Below, piece by piece: positions 53,183 to 63,728 of a stretch of 64,000 bases of DNA (positions are counted from its first letter, which is position 1; every line of letters begins with the position of its first letter). This stretch comes from Sporolactobacillus shoreicorticis. Its GTDB lineage: Bacteria; Bacillota; Bacilli; Bacillales; Sporolactobacillaceae. The notes under the pieces are model-generated. The model worked only from the letters and a program-made list of their open reading frames with translations. It was not told where the DNA came from and did not search any database. The position numbers were made by a program, and so were the translations under genes. Location: NCBI RefSeq assembly GCF_024125445.1, contig NZ_JAMXWM010000003.1:62001-126000 (forward strand). Direction: 5' to 3'.

Positions 53183-56100
53183 CTAATCCGGAATTACACC
53201 GCGTTTAATCATCACATTTTTCTCGCCAAGAAGCTGCCGCATCATTTTAACAAACGATCTGTTTAAATCAACTGAGTATTTTGGGTCAAGCGCAACTGTT
53301 TTTTTATTTTCCTCATAATATAGAAAGATGCGATGTCTGCCAGGCTGCTTTGCAATTGCTGCTTTTACTTGTTCAAGCAATTGCGGATGGTAATGTGCGC
53401 GGTCAATTTTCAAGAAAAGCACCGATTGAAAGCCGGTCAGATAATCTTGCATACGCAGAGCCTGCATGAGCACCAGTTGCGCCTGATTGTCTTTTTTTCC
53501 TTTCGAATATTTTGCACGGATTACCACCATTTGCCCATCACGAAGAATCTCCTCAACCTTTTCATACGACGCGGGGAAACAAACGGTGTCAATCAAACCC
53601 GTTTCATCGCTTGCAGAAAAAAATGCCATCGGTTGTCCCGACTTTGTACGAATGCGTTTCACTTGTTCAATCATTACTGCCAAGGTTGCTATTTGCCCTT
53701 CCTGAAGGGTCTCAGCTTCGCTGACCGTCACAAACGATTTTGGCAGACGGGATCTGTATTCACTGATCGGATGCGCAGATAGATAAAAACCAAGCACCTC
53801 GCTTTCGTAGCGCATTTTTTCTGTTGCGCTGAGCGGCGGCACGTCAACGTAATCCGCTTCATCCACTCCGGAAATGGGAAAAGAGGTTTGCCCGCCAGCC
53901 AGTTTCTGTTCTTCTTCACCTAAGCTTAATGCGTGATCAAGTGTGGCAAGCAGTACGGCACGATCAATACTGAATGGATCAAACGCTCCGGCAAAAATCA
54001 TTGATTCGATCGCCTTTCGATTTACTTTTCGCACCGGCACTCGGCGGCAAAAATCGTACAGATTTTGATAAGCTCCGTTCTTATTCCGTTCGGCTATGAT
54101 TACATCAACCGCTCCGTTGCCGACATTCTTGATGCCAGTCAAGCCGAAACGTATGTTATCTCCTGAAGGTTCAAAACTGCTTAAGCTTTCGTTTACTGCT
54201 GGCGGAAGCAAGCGAATGCCGCAATTTTGCAATTCGCGAATGGTCGCTTCAATCTTATTAGGATTGCCAACGATTCCGGTAAGATGTGCAGCCATAAAGG
54301 CTTGAGGATAATGCGCCTTCAAATAAGCGAGACGATACGAGACAAAGCTGTAGGCAACAGCGTGTGAACGATTGAATCCATAGTTGGCAAATCGGACGAT
54401 TAAATCAAAAATTTGACTGGCAACCGCTTCCGAATAGTGGTTCTGCACGCATCCTGACATAAATGTTTTCTTTTGATCTTCAAGAAGCCCGCGTTTCTTC
54501 TTCCCGACCGCGCGCCTGAGAATGTCTGCCTGACCAAGCGAATAGCCTGCCATTTTAACGGCAATTTGCATGATCTGCTCTTGATAAACAAGCACACCGT
54601 ATGTTTGGCGAAGGATCGGTTCCAGATCGGAATGTGGATAAACCACTTTTTCCTCTCCGTGTTTCCGCCGCACATAATGATCGATAAATTGAGATGGCCC
54701 CGGACGATAAAGGGCATTAACGGCAACAATGTCTTCAAATTCAGTCGGCTGAAGTTTACGAAGCACTTGTCTCATGCCATCCGACTCCAATTGAAAGACA
54801 CCCATTGTATCCCCGCGGCTGAGTAATCGAAATGTTTCAGAATCATTGAGAGGGATTGAATCAGCAGTCAGAGTTCCGTCTCTGAATGCAGCCGTTCTTT
54901 GAAGGACTTCTCTCATAAAAGTCAGGTTGCGCAAACCAAGAAAATCGATCTTTAATAACCCTAAAGCTTCCAGTACATCCATCGGGTATTGCGTCACAGA
55001 GACGTTATCATGGCCTTTTTGAACTGGGACAGTGTCCGTTAACGGTTGATCACTGAAAATAACACCTGCAGCATGAATGGACGAATGTCGGGGAAGCCCC
55101 TCTATTCGGCGTGCGAGAGCAACAAGATTGTCTGCCGCAGCAGATGACTGTACAAGGCTTCGCAATTTATCCGAACCGTTAAGTGCCTTTTCCAATGTCA
55201 TTTTCGGAACAGCGGGGATCAGATGTGCAATGCGGTCAACGAGCCGTGGATCGCTCCCAAGCACTCTGCTCACATCACGGATCGCCGCACGCGCCGCCAA
55301 TGTGCCGAACGTGATGATCTGAGCAACATGCGCATGTCCGTATTTTTCGCATGCATAGTCAATCATTTTGTCGCGATCGACGTCAGGAAAATCTAAATCA
55401 ATATCCGGCATCGTCACCCGTTCCGGATTTAAAAAGCGTTCAAAAAGCAACTGATATTTAATTGGATCAACTTCAGTGATTTTCAATACATAAGCCACAA
55501 GCGAACCCGCAGCTGAACCGCGACCGGGTCCAGGCATATATCCTGCCATACGCGCATGCGCGACAAGATCGGCAACAATGAGAAAGTAATCATTAAAGCC
55601 CATCTCATTAATGACGGATAATTCATAGCGAAGACGCTGCTTAATCTGTTCCGTTGTATTTGAATAGCGTTCCTTTAATCCTTTTTTGCATAACGACAGC
55701 AATCGCTGTTCAGCAGATTCGCCCCTGGGGAGCGGAAAGTCCGGAAATCGTACGCGGTCAAATGAGAAAGTGACGTTACACACTGCAGCAATTTCTCCCG
55801 TCAATGAAACAGCCTCAGGCAGATCGGTAAATCTGCGCGTCATTTCATCAGTTGATTTAAAATCAAAATCATAACCAGTTTGCTGACGGTCTGTTAACTT
55901 CGTGCCCTCGCGTATGCACGTGAGACAGGCATGTGCTCTCTCGTCTTCTTTATCGAGATAGTGAATACTGTTGGTAGCAATCAGGCGAATCGAGTACCGC
56001 TTTCCAAGTTCCCGCAGCTGTCGTTCGATTTTTTGCTGTTCATTTAAATTTCCGTTCCGCTGAATTTCAAGAAAAAAGCGATTGTCAAAAAGAGCATGCA

Positions 56101-56578
56101 GCTTTTCCGCAAGCCGGTTTGCACGCGCCTCGTCCCCTAAAGTAAGAAAGCGATTGATCGGCCCACCCGGCCCGCCAGATAAAGCAATCAAACCTTCTGC
56201 ATATTCTTTTAACTGAGGTAAGGAAATACACCCGCGATTACTGAACTGTACAAGTGAAGCAAGTCTGACAAGATGCTGATAGCCCAAATTGTTTTGTGCC
56301 AATAGGATAAGTGCCGGTATCTCCTGCGAATGTTTTGAACGCGCTGCATGTTCCCCAGCTGTTTCCTCATCAATTGCCAGTTCTAGCCCAATCAGCGGAT
56401 GAATACCTTCCCGTATGCATCTACGGTAAAAAGGAATGACGCCGTACATCACATTCCGATCAGTCAGCGCAAGCGCCTTTTGTCCGGTACGTTTAGCCAG
56501 ATCAACCAAATCGTCGATCCGGCACGTACTGTCCAGCAAGCTATATTCACTATGTACATGAAGATGCACAAACGGCAT
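53183..56578 (-). CDS. dnaE: DNA polymerase III alpha subunit, DnaE type
   Basis: 1131 residues. PHP domain at the N-terminus (HLHVHSEYSLLDS). The polymerase active site MPDIDLDFPDVDRDKMI supplies the catalytic Asp residues, and LRRAVGKKKRGLLEDQ and YGFNRSHAVAYSFVSYRLAYLK follow. C-terminal OB-fold about residues 950-1050. In Bacillales this polymerase extends RNA primers before PolC takes over. Positioned between accD and nrnA as in B. subtilis but without ytsJ and ytrI. Confidence 0.97.
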   Translation of the reverse strand: MPFVHLHVHSEYSLLDSTCRIDDLVDLAKRTGQKALALTDRNVMYGVIPFYRRCIREGIHPLIGLELAIDEETAGEHAARSKHSQEIPALILLAQNNLGYQHLVRLASLVQFSNRGCISLPQLKEYAEGLIALSGGPGGPINRFLTLGDEARANRLAEKLHALFDNRFFLEIQRNGNLNEQQKIERQLRELGKRYSIRLIATNSIHYLDKEDERAHACLTCIREGTKLTDRQQTGYDFDFKSTDEMTRRFTDLPEAVSLTGEIAAVCNVTFSFDRVRFPDFPLPRGESAEQRLLSLCKKGLKERYSNTTEQIKQRLRYELSVINEMGFNDYFLIVADLVAHARMAGYMPGPGRGSAAGSLVAYVLKITEVDPIKYQLLFERFLNPERVTMPDIDLDFPDVDRDKMIDYACEKYGHAHVAQIITFGTLAARAAIRDVSRVLGSDPRLVDRIAHLIPAVPKMTLEKALNGSDKLRSLVQSSAAADNLVALARRIEGLPRHSSIHAAGVIFSDQPLTDTVPVQKGHDNVSVTQYPMDVLEALGLLKIDFLGLRNLTFMREVLQRTAAFRDGTLTADSIPLNDSETFRLLSRGDTMGVFQLESDGMRQVLRKLQPTEFEDIVAVNALYRPGPSQFIDHYVRRKHGEEKVVYPHSDLEPILRQTYGVLVYQEQIMQIAVKMAGYSLGQADILRRAVGKKKRGLLEDQKKTFMSGCVQNHYSEAVASQIFDLIVRFANYGFNRSHAVAYSFVSYRLAYLKAHYPQAFMAAHLTGIVGNPNKIEATIRELQNCGIRLLPPAVNESLSSFEPSGDNIRFGLTGIKNVGNGAVDVIIAERNKNGAYQNLYDFCRRVPVRKVNRKAIESMIFAGAFDPFSIDRAVLLATLDHALSLGEEEQKLAGGQTSFPISGVDEADYVDVPPLSATEKMRYESEVLGFYLSAHPISEYRSRLPKSFVTVSEAETLQEGQIATLAVMIEQVKRIRTKSGQPMAFFSASDETGLIDTVCFPASYEKVEEILRDGQMVVIRAKYSKGKKDNQAQLVLMQALRMQDYLTGFQSVLFLKIDRAHYHPQLLEQVKAAIAKQPGRHRIFLYYEENKKTVALDPKYSVDLNRSFVKMMRQLLGEKNVMIKRGVIPD

Positions 56579-56645
56579 GCGTCTTTACCCCTTTTTTATA
56601 ACTTATTTCTTAGTTTTGTAATTAATAATAAGGATCCGGTAACAT

Positions 56646-57575
56646 TTATTGCGCACAGAGCGCACGCAAATCTGCAATGAGCAGATCTGCTTCTTCCCAG
56701 CTCGCCACGGTTGCCCCGGATGCCATTGGATGTCCGCCTCCATGATATTTTGCGGCCAATTGATTAATAGCGGGGGCTTTCGATCTGATTCTTGCTCGAA
56801 TCACCTCACCTTCTTCTGAAAACAGAACCCACGCCTTGATATGGGCAACATTGGAAAAACAATTGACAAGCGCCGATGCATCAGATGAAGTCAAGTGATA
56901 GGAGCGAATCACTTCTTGAGTCAGCTTCACATAACCCACGCCTTCTTCAGTTAGCGTGAACTGTTCCAGAACATAGCCGTTCAAGCGGGTCTGCTCCAGA
57001 CTGCGCTCATACAGTTGAGCAAAGAAAGCTTGACGATTAAAAGGCAGCCTGACAAGCTCTGCCGCTGCAAGAAAGGTGTCTGCGGTAACATTGCTGTATT
57101 GAAATCGTCCGGTATCGCCGACAATGCCCGCATAAAGCAGACGCGCCGCCTCTTTCGATAGAGTGAATTCCGGATGGCTTCGATAAATTGAGCAAAGCAT
57201 TTCACTCGTTGAACTCGATTCCGTATTCACCCATTCAGGTTCCCCATAGGAATCAACGACCGGATGATGATCAATTTTTACCAGATGTGCACCGCAGCTG
57301 TAACGCTCATCAGAAATACGCTCCCGGTTCGCTGTATCGCAGACAATTACCAATGCATTTTTATAAACCGCGTCGTCAATTTGATCCATTTGAATGAGAA
57401 ATTTCAGCGAATCGGATTCTTCGCCGACAATATAAACGTTCTTGTCCGAAAAATTATCTTTGATCAGGAAGGCAAGTCCTCCCTGAGAGCCAAGGGCATC
57501 CGGATCGGGACGAACATGTCTGTGTATAATAATCGTCTTGTATTGTTTAATCAGATTCATTATTTTGTCAATCAA
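56646..57575 (-). CDS. nrnA: Bifunctional oligoribonuclease/pAp phosphatase NrnA
   Basis: 309 residues. DHH phosphoesterase motifs: HRHVRPDPDALGSQ, VCDTANRERI, KIDHHPVVD, GIVGDTGRFQYSN; C-terminal DHHA1 motif KYHGGGHPMASGAT. Degrades RNA of 2-5 nt and dephosphorylates pAp. TTG start with AAGGAGG 8 nt upstream. Between ytoI and dnaE as in B. subtilis. Confidence 0.96.
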   Translation of the reverse strand: MIDKIMNLIKQYKTIIIHRHVRPDPDALGSQGGLAFLIKDNFSDKNVYIVGEESDSLKFLIQMDQIDDAVYKNALVIVCDTANRERISDERYSCGAHLVKIDHHPVVDSYGEPEWVNTESSSTSEMLCSIYRSHPEFTLSKEAARLLYAGIVGDTGRFQYSNVTADTFLAAAELVRLPFNRQAFFAQLYERSLEQTRLNGYVLEQFTLTEEGVGYVKLTQEVIRSYHLTSSDASALVNCFSNVAHIKAWVLFSEEGEVIRARIRSKAPAINQLAAKYHGGGHPMASGATVASWEEADLLIADLRALCAQ

Positions 57576-57630
57576 TGAAAATCCTCCTTAAATCGGTCGG
57601 TGATTCGCAGTCTGCATTACCTAATCGGCC

Positions 57631-58944
57631 TTAGTAACGGTCGATGAATTGAGCATTCAGCAACGCCTTTCCGCAGAGCTGACCATCGACAAATAACTCG
57701 ATATCCATTTTTCCGTTTCTTCGTGTCATTTCAAGAATTTTCGGACGCACCGTTACAGTTTGTTCCAATTGCACCGGCTTGAAAAAGTAAAATGAGAGGT
57801 TATCCACAACTAGATCGCTTCGACGCAAATGATTCAGTACGCGCCGGCACACGGTCGCCACCATTGAAGTCATGACCCCATGTGAAACCGAACCTAAATA
57901 ATCGCTCATTTGCGGTGTTACATTGAATTGAAACATATAATGATTGTCTTCTGAATAATCCTTAAGCTGGGACGATACAATGTCTTCAATCGTTTCACCC
58001 ATTTGCGGCTGCTGCTGAATCATCTGCAGTGCTTTAAGCACATCACGACGTGTGATCATCCCAAGGAGATGATGCTGCATATCAACAACCGGCAAACCAT
58101 CGACGCCTTCCCAGATCATACGATGCGCGGCCGCCGCAACAGAGGTTGTCGGATTGACAACAAGCGGCATTGGCGTCATCACTTCTTCAATCGTCTGAGC
58201 CTTTTGATCCTTCAAAATATCCTTCATTGCCGCAATACCGACCACTTTCATCTGCTGATCCACAACCGGGAAACCACTGTGCGATGTACGATGATTTAAT
58301 TCATACCATCGTTTCGGCGAATCGTAAGTAAACATAAACTGCGTTTGAGCAAAAGGAATCATAATATCTGAAACATGAACAATCTCCTTTTTAATCAGTT
58401 GATCATAAATCGCCCGATTAATTTTCGCTGCTACGGTAAAGGTGTCATATGAAGTAGAAATCACCGGGAGCTGTGTTTGATCAGCGAGCCTTTTTACTCG
58501 GTCGCTTGTATTGAAACCGCCGGTAATCAACACCGCAGCCCCTTCTTTAAGTGCATATTCGTGAACGGATTCGCGATTTCCGACAATCATCAGGTCATTC
58601 GCACCTATGTAACGTTTCATTGCATCCATTTCCATCGCACCGATAACAAAGTGATTCAGTATTCGTGAAAGGCCGGCGATTCCCCCGAGTACTTGTCCGT
58701 CAACGATATTGACGACCGTTTTGAATGTCAGTTTTTCAATACTTTCTTGTGTTTTCTGTTCAATCCGAATCGTCCCGACACGTTCAACCGTGCTGACCAA
58801 TCCGCGGATTTCCGCATCTTTGATCGCCCGATATGCCGTCCCTTCGCTCACTTGAAGCACTTTAGCTGTCTGTCGAACAGAGATCTTGCTTCCAATTTCA
58901 AGATCAGCTATATATTTTACTATTTGGTCATGTTTTGTCTCCAT
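57631..58944 (-). CDS. ytoI: YtoI-like regulatory protein: HTH, DRTGG, CBS pair, thioesterase fold
   Basis: 437 residues. N-terminal helix-turn-helix (ISVRQTAKVLQVSEGTAYRA), DRTGG-like domain around 95-180 (VLITGGFNTSD), then two CBS motifs about 195-310 (HSGFPVVDQQMKVVGI and GVDGLPVVDMQHHLLGMITR). The C-terminal hot-dog domain (about 325-437) is MaoC/thioesterase-like. The combination suggests a nucleotide-sensing regulator; the ligand is unknown. GGAGCG precedes the ATG. Confidence 0.9.
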   Translation of the reverse strand: METKHDQIVKYIADLEIGSKISVRQTAKVLQVSEGTAYRAIKDAEIRGLVSTVERVGTIRIEQKTQESIEKLTFKTVVNIVDGQVLGGIAGLSRILNHFVIGAMEMDAMKRYIGANDLMIVGNRESVHEYALKEGAAVLITGGFNTSDRVKRLADQTQLPVISTSYDTFTVAAKINRAIYDQLIKKEIVHVSDIMIPFAQTQFMFTYDSPKRWYELNHRTSHSGFPVVDQQMKVVGIAAMKDILKDQKAQTIEEVMTPMPLVVNPTTSVAAAAHRMIWEGVDGLPVVDMQHHLLGMITRRDVLKALQMIQQQPQMGETIEDIVSSQLKDYSEDNHYMFQFNVTPQMSDYLGSVSHGVMTSMVATVCRRVLNHLRRSDLVVDNLSFYFFKPVQLEQTVTVRPKILEMTRRNGKMDIELFVDGQLCGKALLNAQFIDRY

Positions 58945-58966
58945 ATCAATCGCTCCAAACGGATCT

Positions 58967-59650
58967 TTACAAGTTTAGTGTTTGACCAGGCGACAAGACA
59001 TATCCATGTCCATCAAGCTGATCGGCAAATTTCCCGGCATCCTGAACAATAACGGGAAATGTATTGTAGTGAATCGGAACGACAGTCTTTGCCTTAAGCC
59101 ATTTTGCTGCCTGCAACGCATCGTCAGGTCCCATTGTGAAGTTATCACCAATCGGTAAAAGTGCCAGATCAGGACTATTTTGTTCACCAATTAATTTCAT
59201 ATCAGAGAAAAGTGCAGTATCTCCTGCATGATAGATTGTCTTTCCTTCAATGGTCAGTAAAAGACCGGCGGGCATGCCCGCATAAATGATCTGCCGGCGG
59301 GCACTGTCCGTGATGCTCGAACCGTGGAATGCCTGGGTCATCTTGACTGTCCCAAACGAAAATTCGTGCGAACCGCCGATAGACATGCCATGGACGTTCA
59401 ACCCCTTCCAGCCAAAGTAGGTCGCAAGCTCGGCAATGGCGACAACCAGAGCGCCATCACGTTCGGCGATCGGCTGAGTATCTTCAATGTGATCGCCATG
59501 CCCATGGGTCAAAAGAATGGCATCAATCTTGGGCAGATCATCAATAGTTAGAGGTGTTTTCTGATTTCCGCTAATAAAAGGATCGATGATTAAATTTCCT
59601 TTGGCCGTTTCAATTAAAATTGTCGAATGACCGACATAGGTAATTTTCAT
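58967..59650 (-). CDS. ytkL: UPF0173 metal-dependent hydrolase
   Basis: 227 residues, metallo-beta-lactamase fold: [18 protein letters not shown], metal motif [31 protein letters not shown] and VPIHYNTFP. The usual length of the family. Substrate unknown. AAGGAG precedes the ATG; conserved neighbour of ytoI. Confidence 0.94.
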   Translation of the reverse strand: MKITYVGHSTILIETAKGNLIIDPFISGNQKTPLTIDDLPKIDAILLTHGHGDHIEDTQPIAERDGALVVAIAELATYFGWKGLNVHGMSIGGSHEFSFGTVKMTQAFHGSSITDSARRQIIYAGMPAGLLLTIEGKTIYHAGDTALFSDMKLIGEQNSPDLALLPIGDNFTMGPDDALQAAKWLKAKTVVPIHYNTFPVIVQDAGKFADQLDGHGYVLSPGQTLNL

Positions 59651-59899
59651 TTATTATGTCACTCCTTATTATAGAACATCAGTTCGTTTTTTAACAGCAA
59701 AAACTTTTTATTCATTCACCTTATTGATTTAAAATTTATTATACACTAGATAGACCAGAATTCGCATAATACAGGATGGGAGCAGACAGTGAGTAGTGAA
59801 TCTACTCTCTTTTTCTTACGAAATCCTCGCGAATGAACCCCTGATTCATTTAAATTGTGATACATTATTAGTATTACGAACAAACTGGAGTGACCTTAA

Positions 59900-60997
59900 T
59901 TGTCAGAGAAAATGGAGCAAATTGAAGCTTGGCTGCGTAAGCAGGAAGGCAGGTTCGCCTATATTGCCGATCCGACAAATGTCTTCTATCTTACTCATTT
60001 TAAATGTGATCCTCACGAACGTTTTCTTGGTTTGTTTCTCTTTCCGGATGATGAACCTTTCTTAATTTGTCCGGAACTCGAAGTTGGTCAAGCACAAGCT
60101 TCTGATTTCGGCCATGAGGTGATCGGCTATCGCGACGATCAGGACCCATGGGATTCGGTTAAAAAAGCTTTAAGCGGCCGGCATGCTGCATTCAGTAAAG
60201 TATTTATCGAACCAAGTACTCTGCCATATAACAAAGCTTTGGCATTAAAAGCTATTGACGCCCAGATCGTATTCCAGTCCATTGAAAATTTTCTTGCCGG
60301 CATGCGCAATATTAAGGATGCAAGCGAACTTGCTGCAATGAAAAAAGCAGGAGAGGTTGCGGATTACGCAGTTAAATTAGGTATCGATGCAATTAAAAAA
60401 GGCCGAACAGAAACAGCAATCATTGCGGAAATTGAGCACGAACTGGCCAAGCAAGGCTATTCTGAGATGGCGTTCGATACGATGGTTCTTGCCGGAGAAA
60501 ATACGGCAAAGCCACACGGCTATCCTGGGAACCGTCAGATCCGTGAAGGTGATTTCGTTCTTTTCGATCTAGGCGTTGTGATTGACGGCTACTGCTCTGA
60601 TATCACGCGGACCGTATGTTACAAACATGCCTCCGACGAACAGTACAAAATTTATGAAACAACACTGCAAGCAAATCTGACTGCAATCAAAGCCGTCCGT
60701 CAGGGGCTTAGAATCGGTGATCTGGACATAGTAGCCAGAAAAGTAATTACTGATGCCGGGTATGGTGATTATTTTACCCATCGGCTTGGACATGGTCTGG
60801 GACTCGGCGAGCATGAGCAGCCGTCCATGAGTGCGGCAAATAATAAAACATTAACAACCGGCATGGTATTTACAATTGAACCGGGCATTTACGTTCCCGA
60901 AATCGGCGGCGTCCGAATCGAAGACGATGTCTATTTAAACGAAAACGGACCGGAGACATTGACTCATTATCCAAAGAAACTTCAAATCATCAGTTGA
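59900..60997 (+). CDS. Xaa-Pro dipeptidase/aminopeptidase P-type M24B peptidase
   Basis: 365 residues with an N-terminal creatinase-like domain (RFAYIADPTNVFYLTHF) and C-terminal pita-bread domain. Metal ligands are visible in order: Asp in FDLGVVIDGYCSDITRT (two), His in RLGHGLGLGEHEQPS, Glu in IEPGIYVPEIGG, Glu in GVRIEDDVY. It cleaves the bond before or after proline in small peptides. TTG start at 59900 with GGAG about 9 nt upstream; ATG 59912 is a fallback. Divergent from ytkL across 249 nt. Confidence 0.93.
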   Translation: MSEKMEQIEAWLRKQEGRFAYIADPTNVFYLTHFKCDPHERFLGLFLFPDDEPFLICPELEVGQAQASDFGHEVIGYRDDQDPWDSVKKALSGRHAAFSKVFIEPSTLPYNKALALKAIDAQIVFQSIENFLAGMRNIKDASELAAMKKAGEVADYAVKLGIDAIKKGRTETAIIAEIEHELAKQGYSEMAFDTMVLAGENTAKPHGYPGNRQIREGDFVLFDLGVVIDGYCSDITRTVCYKHASDEQYKIYETTLQANLTAIKAVRQGLRIGDLDIVARKVITDAGYGDYFTHRLGHGLGLGEHEQPSMSAANNKTLTTGMVFTIEPGIYVPEIGGVRIEDDVYLNENGPETLTHYPKKLQIIS

Positions 60998-61056
60998 TTT
61001 CAGACATGTTCGATGCAATTCCAAGTGAACGTCAATCTCTTCTCGCCTTTAGCCCA

Positions 61057-61094
61057 AAATGCGTTGCAGGTCCAAGTCCTGCAACGCATTTTTT
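61057..61094 (+). terminator. Terminator of the M24B peptidase gene
   Basis: AAAATGCGTTGCAGG/CCTGCAACGCATTTT perfect stem with 7-nt loop, then TT and C. The 180 nt from here to the ackA stop hold no recognised gene. A short frame on the minus strand past ackA, containing SGDEVTVATAMDACLNQVG, is noted but unassigned. Confidence 0.92.
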
Positions 61095-61274
61095 CGCAAA
61101 TAGATTATATTGTAAAGTTTAATACGTGATTTTCGACTAACGTCGCCCACATCCAATGAGTAACGCCAGAGTCACCGTATCCTGCGGCCCACCTGATTCA
61201 GGCAGGCATCCATGGCCGTCGCGACAGTAACTTCGTCCCCCGAAAAAGGCTTGGCGGTTTCTAATTGTTTAAAT

Positions 61275-62477
61275 TCAGATTTCCTGATGTTTTTTCGAAA
61301 GCCGGACGGTATCACGCGCGATCATTACCTCTTCATTGGTCGGAATGACAAGAATTTTAACCTTCGATTGATCGGTATTGATCGAGATTTCCTTACCGTT
61401 AATCTTATTTTTTTCTGCGTCCCACTCAATACCCATGAATCCGAGTCCTTCAAGCACGTGCGCGCGGACCATCGAACTATGCTCACCAATACCGGCAGTA
61501 AACACAATCGCATCGACGCCGTTCATCTTCGCTGCGAATGATCCGATATACTTTTGAATCCGTTCAACGAATACTTCGATTGCAAGCCTTGCCCGTTTGT
61601 TTCCTCTTTTCGCTTCCTTTTCGATATCTCTTAGATCGCTAGAGAATCCGGACAGGCCGAGCAATCCGCTCTTTTTATTCAGTACGTTAATTACTTCAGT
61701 GGCGTTCATGCCGGTTTTATCCATGATATAAGGGATGAGTGCCGGATCAATGTCACCGGAACGCGTCCCCATTGTCAAACCGGCAAGCGGCGTGAAGCCC
61801 ATGGATGTATCCATTGATTTGCCGCCCCTGACAGCGGTAATACTGGCACCATTTCCCAAGTGGCAGGAAATCAGGCGCAGATCATCAATGGGAAGCTTAA
61901 GCAGCTCTGCGGCCCGATAAGCAACATATTTGTGACTCGTACCGTGAAATCCGTATTTGCGAATACCGAACTGCTTGTAGTAATCATAGGGAAGACTGTA
62001 CAAATACGCCTCACTGCCCATGCTTTGATGAAAAGCTGTATCGAATACGACAACTTCAGGAACATCAGGAAGCACTTCTCGAAACGCACGTATGCCGACT
62101 AAGTTTGCCGGGTTATGCAACGGCGCAAGATCGGACAATTCTTCAATTTTCTTAATCACATCATCGGTCACCAGCGCAGAATCATCAAATGTTTCTCCAC
62201 CATGGACGACACGATGGCCGATTCCTTCAATTTCCTTTAAGGAGTGGACAATTTTCAATTCAGTAAGTCGCTCAAGCAAAATACGAACCGCCACTTCATG
62301 ATCTGAAATCGAAGCGATCTCCTGTTTTTTTTCACCACGTACACTAATTGTAAAAATCGAATCCGACAAACCAATACGTTCAACAGAACCCTTGGTTACC
62401 AAATGCTCAGCAGGCATATCAAGAAGTTGAAATTTCAATGATGAGCTGCCTGCGTTGATCGCGAGAATTAATGCCAT
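61275..62477 (-). CDS. ackA: Acetate kinase
   Basis: 400 residues: [56 protein letters not shown] and [14 protein letters not shown] are the family's active-site segments. Turns acetyl phosphate and ADP into acetate and ATP, the energy-yielding end of acetate overflow. ATG with GAGGGTG upstream. 22 nt after ytxK, so probably co-transcribed; a cre-like site lies at the ytxK promoter. Confidence 0.97.
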   Translation of the reverse strand: MALILAINAGSSSLKFQLLDMPAEHLVTKGSVERIGLSDSIFTISVRGEKKQEIASISDHEVAVRILLERLTELKIVHSLKEIEGIGHRVVHGGETFDDSALVTDDVIKKIEELSDLAPLHNPANLVGIRAFREVLPDVPEVVVFDTAFHQSMGSEAYLYSLPYDYYKQFGIRKYGFHGTSHKYVAYRAAELLKLPIDDLRLISCHLGNGASITAVRGGKSMDTSMGFTPLAGLTMGTRSGDIDPALIPYIMDKTGMNATEVINVLNKKSGLLGLSGFSSDLRDIEKEAKRGNKRARLAIEVFVERIQKYIGSFAAKMNGVDAIVFTAGIGEHSSMVRAHVLEGLGFMGIEWDAEKNKINGKEISINTDQSKVKILVIPTNEEVMIARDTVRLSKKHQEI

Positions 62478-62499
62478 TGTTGATCACCCTCTCGTCTTC

Positions 62500-63474
62500 T
62501 TAAACCGAACGGTGCAGAAACCAATGATCCAGCTGCTGCACGAATTTGCGCATCTTCACTTCATTTGAGAAATCAGGCATTTCTGCAAGAAGTGCTTGCT
62601 TGGTCAGTGCCGCTTCTCCCGATTTCTTCTGCATCAAAAGGATGCTCTTTGCTTGATCTGCCTTAGTAAACAGAGAAGACGGAAGCTGGATCAACGCAAG
62701 AATCGTTGCATTTCTTTGAAGAAAATCATGAAAAACGTGGTTGCGATCATCGGAAAAAAGATGATTTGGGACAAGTGAAAGAAAATATCCTTCCGTCTTC
62801 AACCTGTTCAGTCCCTGCTCTATAAATAAAAAATGAGTCAGTGGCTTTTCAGCAACATCTTTTAATGTATAAACTTTTGCTGAGTCTTGATCAGGATAAA
62901 TACCGACAGGAACATCGCAGACGACAACATCAACCGGATCGATCAGAATTGGTTTCAGCCCGTCTTGATGAAAGAGCTGTATTTCTTTTTGCTGCAGATT
63001 TGCATTTGCAGCCGCAAGACGGATTAACAATGGATCCGCATCGATGCCATAGGCTTTTATCTCATCGGTTTCCGACTGATTCAAAATACCGGTTAATAGA
63101 TTTGCCGTTCCAACCGCAGGATCAAGTATCGAGAACGGCCTTTTTCCTTCAAGCATGGTAATCATGTGACCGATTAAAAGTACTAAAGTATCCGGAGTCA
63201 ACTCATGATTCGGCTGCGGCGAGGCTTTCATTCCCTTTAGAATGGCAAGCTGCAGGGCACGCCTGACATCTTCAGCAGTCATTGTTTGGCTGTAATAACG
63301 ATCATAAAGAGGTTTTAGCTTATCCGCCAGTTTATCATCATGGATCGCGTCTTGAGCCAATCCCTCAGCAGCTTCACATAAACCGGTTAAATAATCCGTT
63401 TGTTTATTTTTCTTAATAAAAAGTGCTGCTTGATCGTATACTGAAAAGAGTTCACTTACTATCGTTGTCTGCAA
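62500..63474 (-). CDS. ytxK: Class I SAM-dependent methyltransferase, YtxK-like
   Basis: 324 residues from TTG 63474 with GGGGG 8 nt upstream; TTG 63489 is in frame but less well placed. Type I restriction N6-adenine methylase-like core: SAM motif ILDPAVGTANLLTGIL, IDADPLLIRLAAANANL. The catalytic NPPY position reads DVPVG, so target methylation activity is doubtful. Same neighbour of ackA as in B. subtilis. Confidence 0.9.
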   Translation of the reverse strand: MQTTIVSELFSVYDQAALFIKKNKQTDYLTGLCEAAEGLAQDAIHDDKLADKLKPLYDRYYSQTMTAEDVRRALQLAILKGMKASPQPNHELTPDTLVLLIGHMITMLEGKRPFSILDPAVGTANLLTGILNQSETDEIKAYGIDADPLLIRLAAANANLQQKEIQLFHQDGLKPILIDPVDVVVCDVPVGIYPDQDSAKVYTLKDVAEKPLTHFLFIEQGLNRLKTEGYFLSLVPNHLFSDDRNHVFHDFLQRNATILALIQLPSSLFTKADQAKSILLMQKKSGEAALTKQALLAEMPDFSNEVKMRKFVQQLDHWFLHRSV

Positions 63475-63490
63475 AATGATATCCCCCAAG

Positions 63491-63517
63491 TATAAAGCGC
63501 TTACAATGTATATTATA
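63491..63517 (-). promoter_or_regulatory. ytxK-ackA -10 box with cre-like site downstream
   Basis: -10 TATAAT (63517-63512) with no good -35. Just downstream, 63506-63491 reads TTGTAAGCGCTTTATA on the minus strand, 14 of 16 matches to the cre consensus with a perfect AAGCGCTT core. At about +1 to +15 it should act as a block rather than an activator site. Confidence 0.65.
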
Positions 63518-63520
63518 CAG

Positions 63521-63706
63521 CTAAGCTGAAAAGATTACCCGCTTAATTCCTGAATTCGTCATATATATTTGACCATAAAATGGCGAGTACTGACTGGTTT
63601 GATAGAGATTATGTATCTTTTTTAACAAAAGGTTGCCCATATTAATTAATGTAAATACCTGAGACATCCATCCCTGCTCATCTTTCATTCGTCTTCTTCC
63701 AGTCAT
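63521..63706 (-). CDS. Hypothetical 61-residue protein
   Basis: ATG 63706 with AGGAG 11 nt upstream, behind a plausible promoter. Begins MTGRRRMKDEQGWMSQVFTL and continues with a hydrophobic-to-polar segment ending VIFSA. Basic, possibly membrane-associated by the helix around residues 15-32. It lies directly upstream of ytxK in the same direction. No family recognised. Confidence 0.5.
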   Translation of the reverse strand: MTGRRRMKDEQGWMSQVFTLINMGNLLLKKIHNLYQTSQYSPFYGQIYMTNSGIKRVIFSA

Positions 63707-63728
63707 GATCACGCTCACTCCTATATTT

